From Prorocentrum cordatum (Eukaryota; Sar; Dinophyceae; Prorocentrales; Prorocentraceae), in contig CAUYUJ010010447.1 in the NCBI GenBank assembly GCA_963575745.1, forward strand, positions 15,001-79,000: a stretch of 64,000 bases of DNA, given 5' to 3'. A model generated the notes under the pieces. That model saw only the letters and a program-made list of their open reading frames with translations, searched no databases and was not told the DNA's origin. The position numbers and the translations under genes are program-made. Each line of letters begins with the position of its first letter. Position 1 is the first letter of the stretch. Below, piece after piece: positions 63,231-64,000 of this stretch.

Positions 63231-64000
63231 AAGGGCTCTCCGCTGCCTTGCTGCGTCCTGTTTTGTTTGTATGCTGCTGTGTATGGAACCCGTGTAATAC
63301 CCTCATATATACTCCTTATCCTTACCTCTCCCGCACCTGGCCGTTTGGGCTCAGGTACTGAGTTGGAGCGATCGTACCTTGATCGCTTGGGAGGGAAAGA
63401 TATCCATCTATCCCTCCATCTCTCTACCAACGGATCAGGGGTTCTGTACTCTTGTACTTCAACCCCATACACAGGTTATCAGCCCTTTAACGCTCACCTT
63501 CACCGACTCGCCCGCGGTGACCTTGCATGCGAGCCCAATGGAGCCGCTTCGGCGCATGCGCCGTAAGGGTTCCATTGGGGCTTCGCGTCCAAGCTCTCCC
63601 ACGGTGCGACGGCTCGGTGACGAGTTGGAGAGCATTAATGCGGACTGTGTTGGTGTCCCCGATACCCCCCCCCCCAGCTCCCGAGGACCCGAGGCGCGTC
63701 TAGCTGCTGAACTTCGCCGCAGCGCCGCCCGCGGGGGGACAGGAGAAGGAGTAGGAACAGGAAGGAAGGAGTTTCACACGCCGACCTTTGATCCTCCCTC
63801 CCCTTCCCCGTCGGGAGCAATCCCAACCGCGTCAGGCGAAAGCCTTACCGGTCTCGATACTCCAGGGCGCTTCCGCGCTAACCGCCGATGGACCTCAGGT
63901 GCTGGAACCCCCAGCCCTGCGACCGTCCCTGTGGCGGAGCACGTAGCTACCTTCGAGGAACTCAGTAGACCAGTGTCGGCACAGCCACAGACGCGGTACC
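63231..64000. other. No gene recognised
   Basis: Ordinary-looking sequence to the window end; no domain-bearing frame seen. Confidence 0.4.

Noticed and set aside
1-64000. CRISPR array
   Set aside because: Tandem repeats lack regular unique spacers, and the genome is eukaryotic.

Overview
This is nuclear DNA of a dinoflagellate. The diagnostic is an exact copy of the 22-nt dinoflagellate spliced leader (SL) at 56419-56440, with decayed leader relics immediately upstream of at least three other genes (27134-27156, 29681-29708, 33806-33832). The GC-rich composition, sparse genes and heavy load of simple repeats fit. The genus cannot be fixed from the sequence. A run of exactly 100 Ns (10996-11095) is a scaffold gap.

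Layout. 1-3.97 kb: phased and simple repeats. 3.97-6.83 kb: a ~160-bp satellite running into a broken PIF1-like helicase. 7-11 kb: GGA tracts, foldback elements and a GGGGACAGTGG minisatellite inside a large inverted repeat. 11.1-20.2 kb: a repeat-poor block of plus-strand genes: a DUF7869-like protein cut by the gap, a broken C5-cytosine methyltransferase, two small overlapping ORFs, and a large frameshifted gene of unknown function. A short hairpin recurs in the intergenic spaces of this block. 21.6-22.4 kb: a small frameshifted gene. 22.5-25.7 kb: arrays. 25.7-34.6 kb: minus-strand genes preceded by SL relics: a basic dinoflagellate protein with an introner-like insertion, a transposase-like gene, a two-exon gene of unknown function, and a small coiled-coil ORF. 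34.7-56.4 kb: mostly repeats, with a 5'-truncated minus-strand LINE remnant at 47.9-49.6 kb and three copies of an element with inverted ends in the window (one at 2.4 kb, two near 50 kb). 56.4-62.5 kb: a nearly full-length but dead plus-strand non-LTR retrotransposon (ORF1; ORF2 with endonuclease, reverse transcriptase, RNase H and zinc fingers) that starts with the SL. 62.5-64 kb: a degenerate second fragment and tandem repeats.

How it fits together. Trans-spliced mRNAs appear to have been copied back into the genome, since leader relics precede genes. The LINE is a plausible source of the enzymes and itself carries a leader. Many reading frames break by one base, often in short homopolymers. 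This may be pseudogene decay or residual assembly error, and the sequence alone cannot decide. The most unusual non-coding signals are degenerate repeats phased at about 10-11 bp (some blocks at exactly 21 bp), a wobble-preserving intergenic hairpin, and several families of elements with inverted ends.
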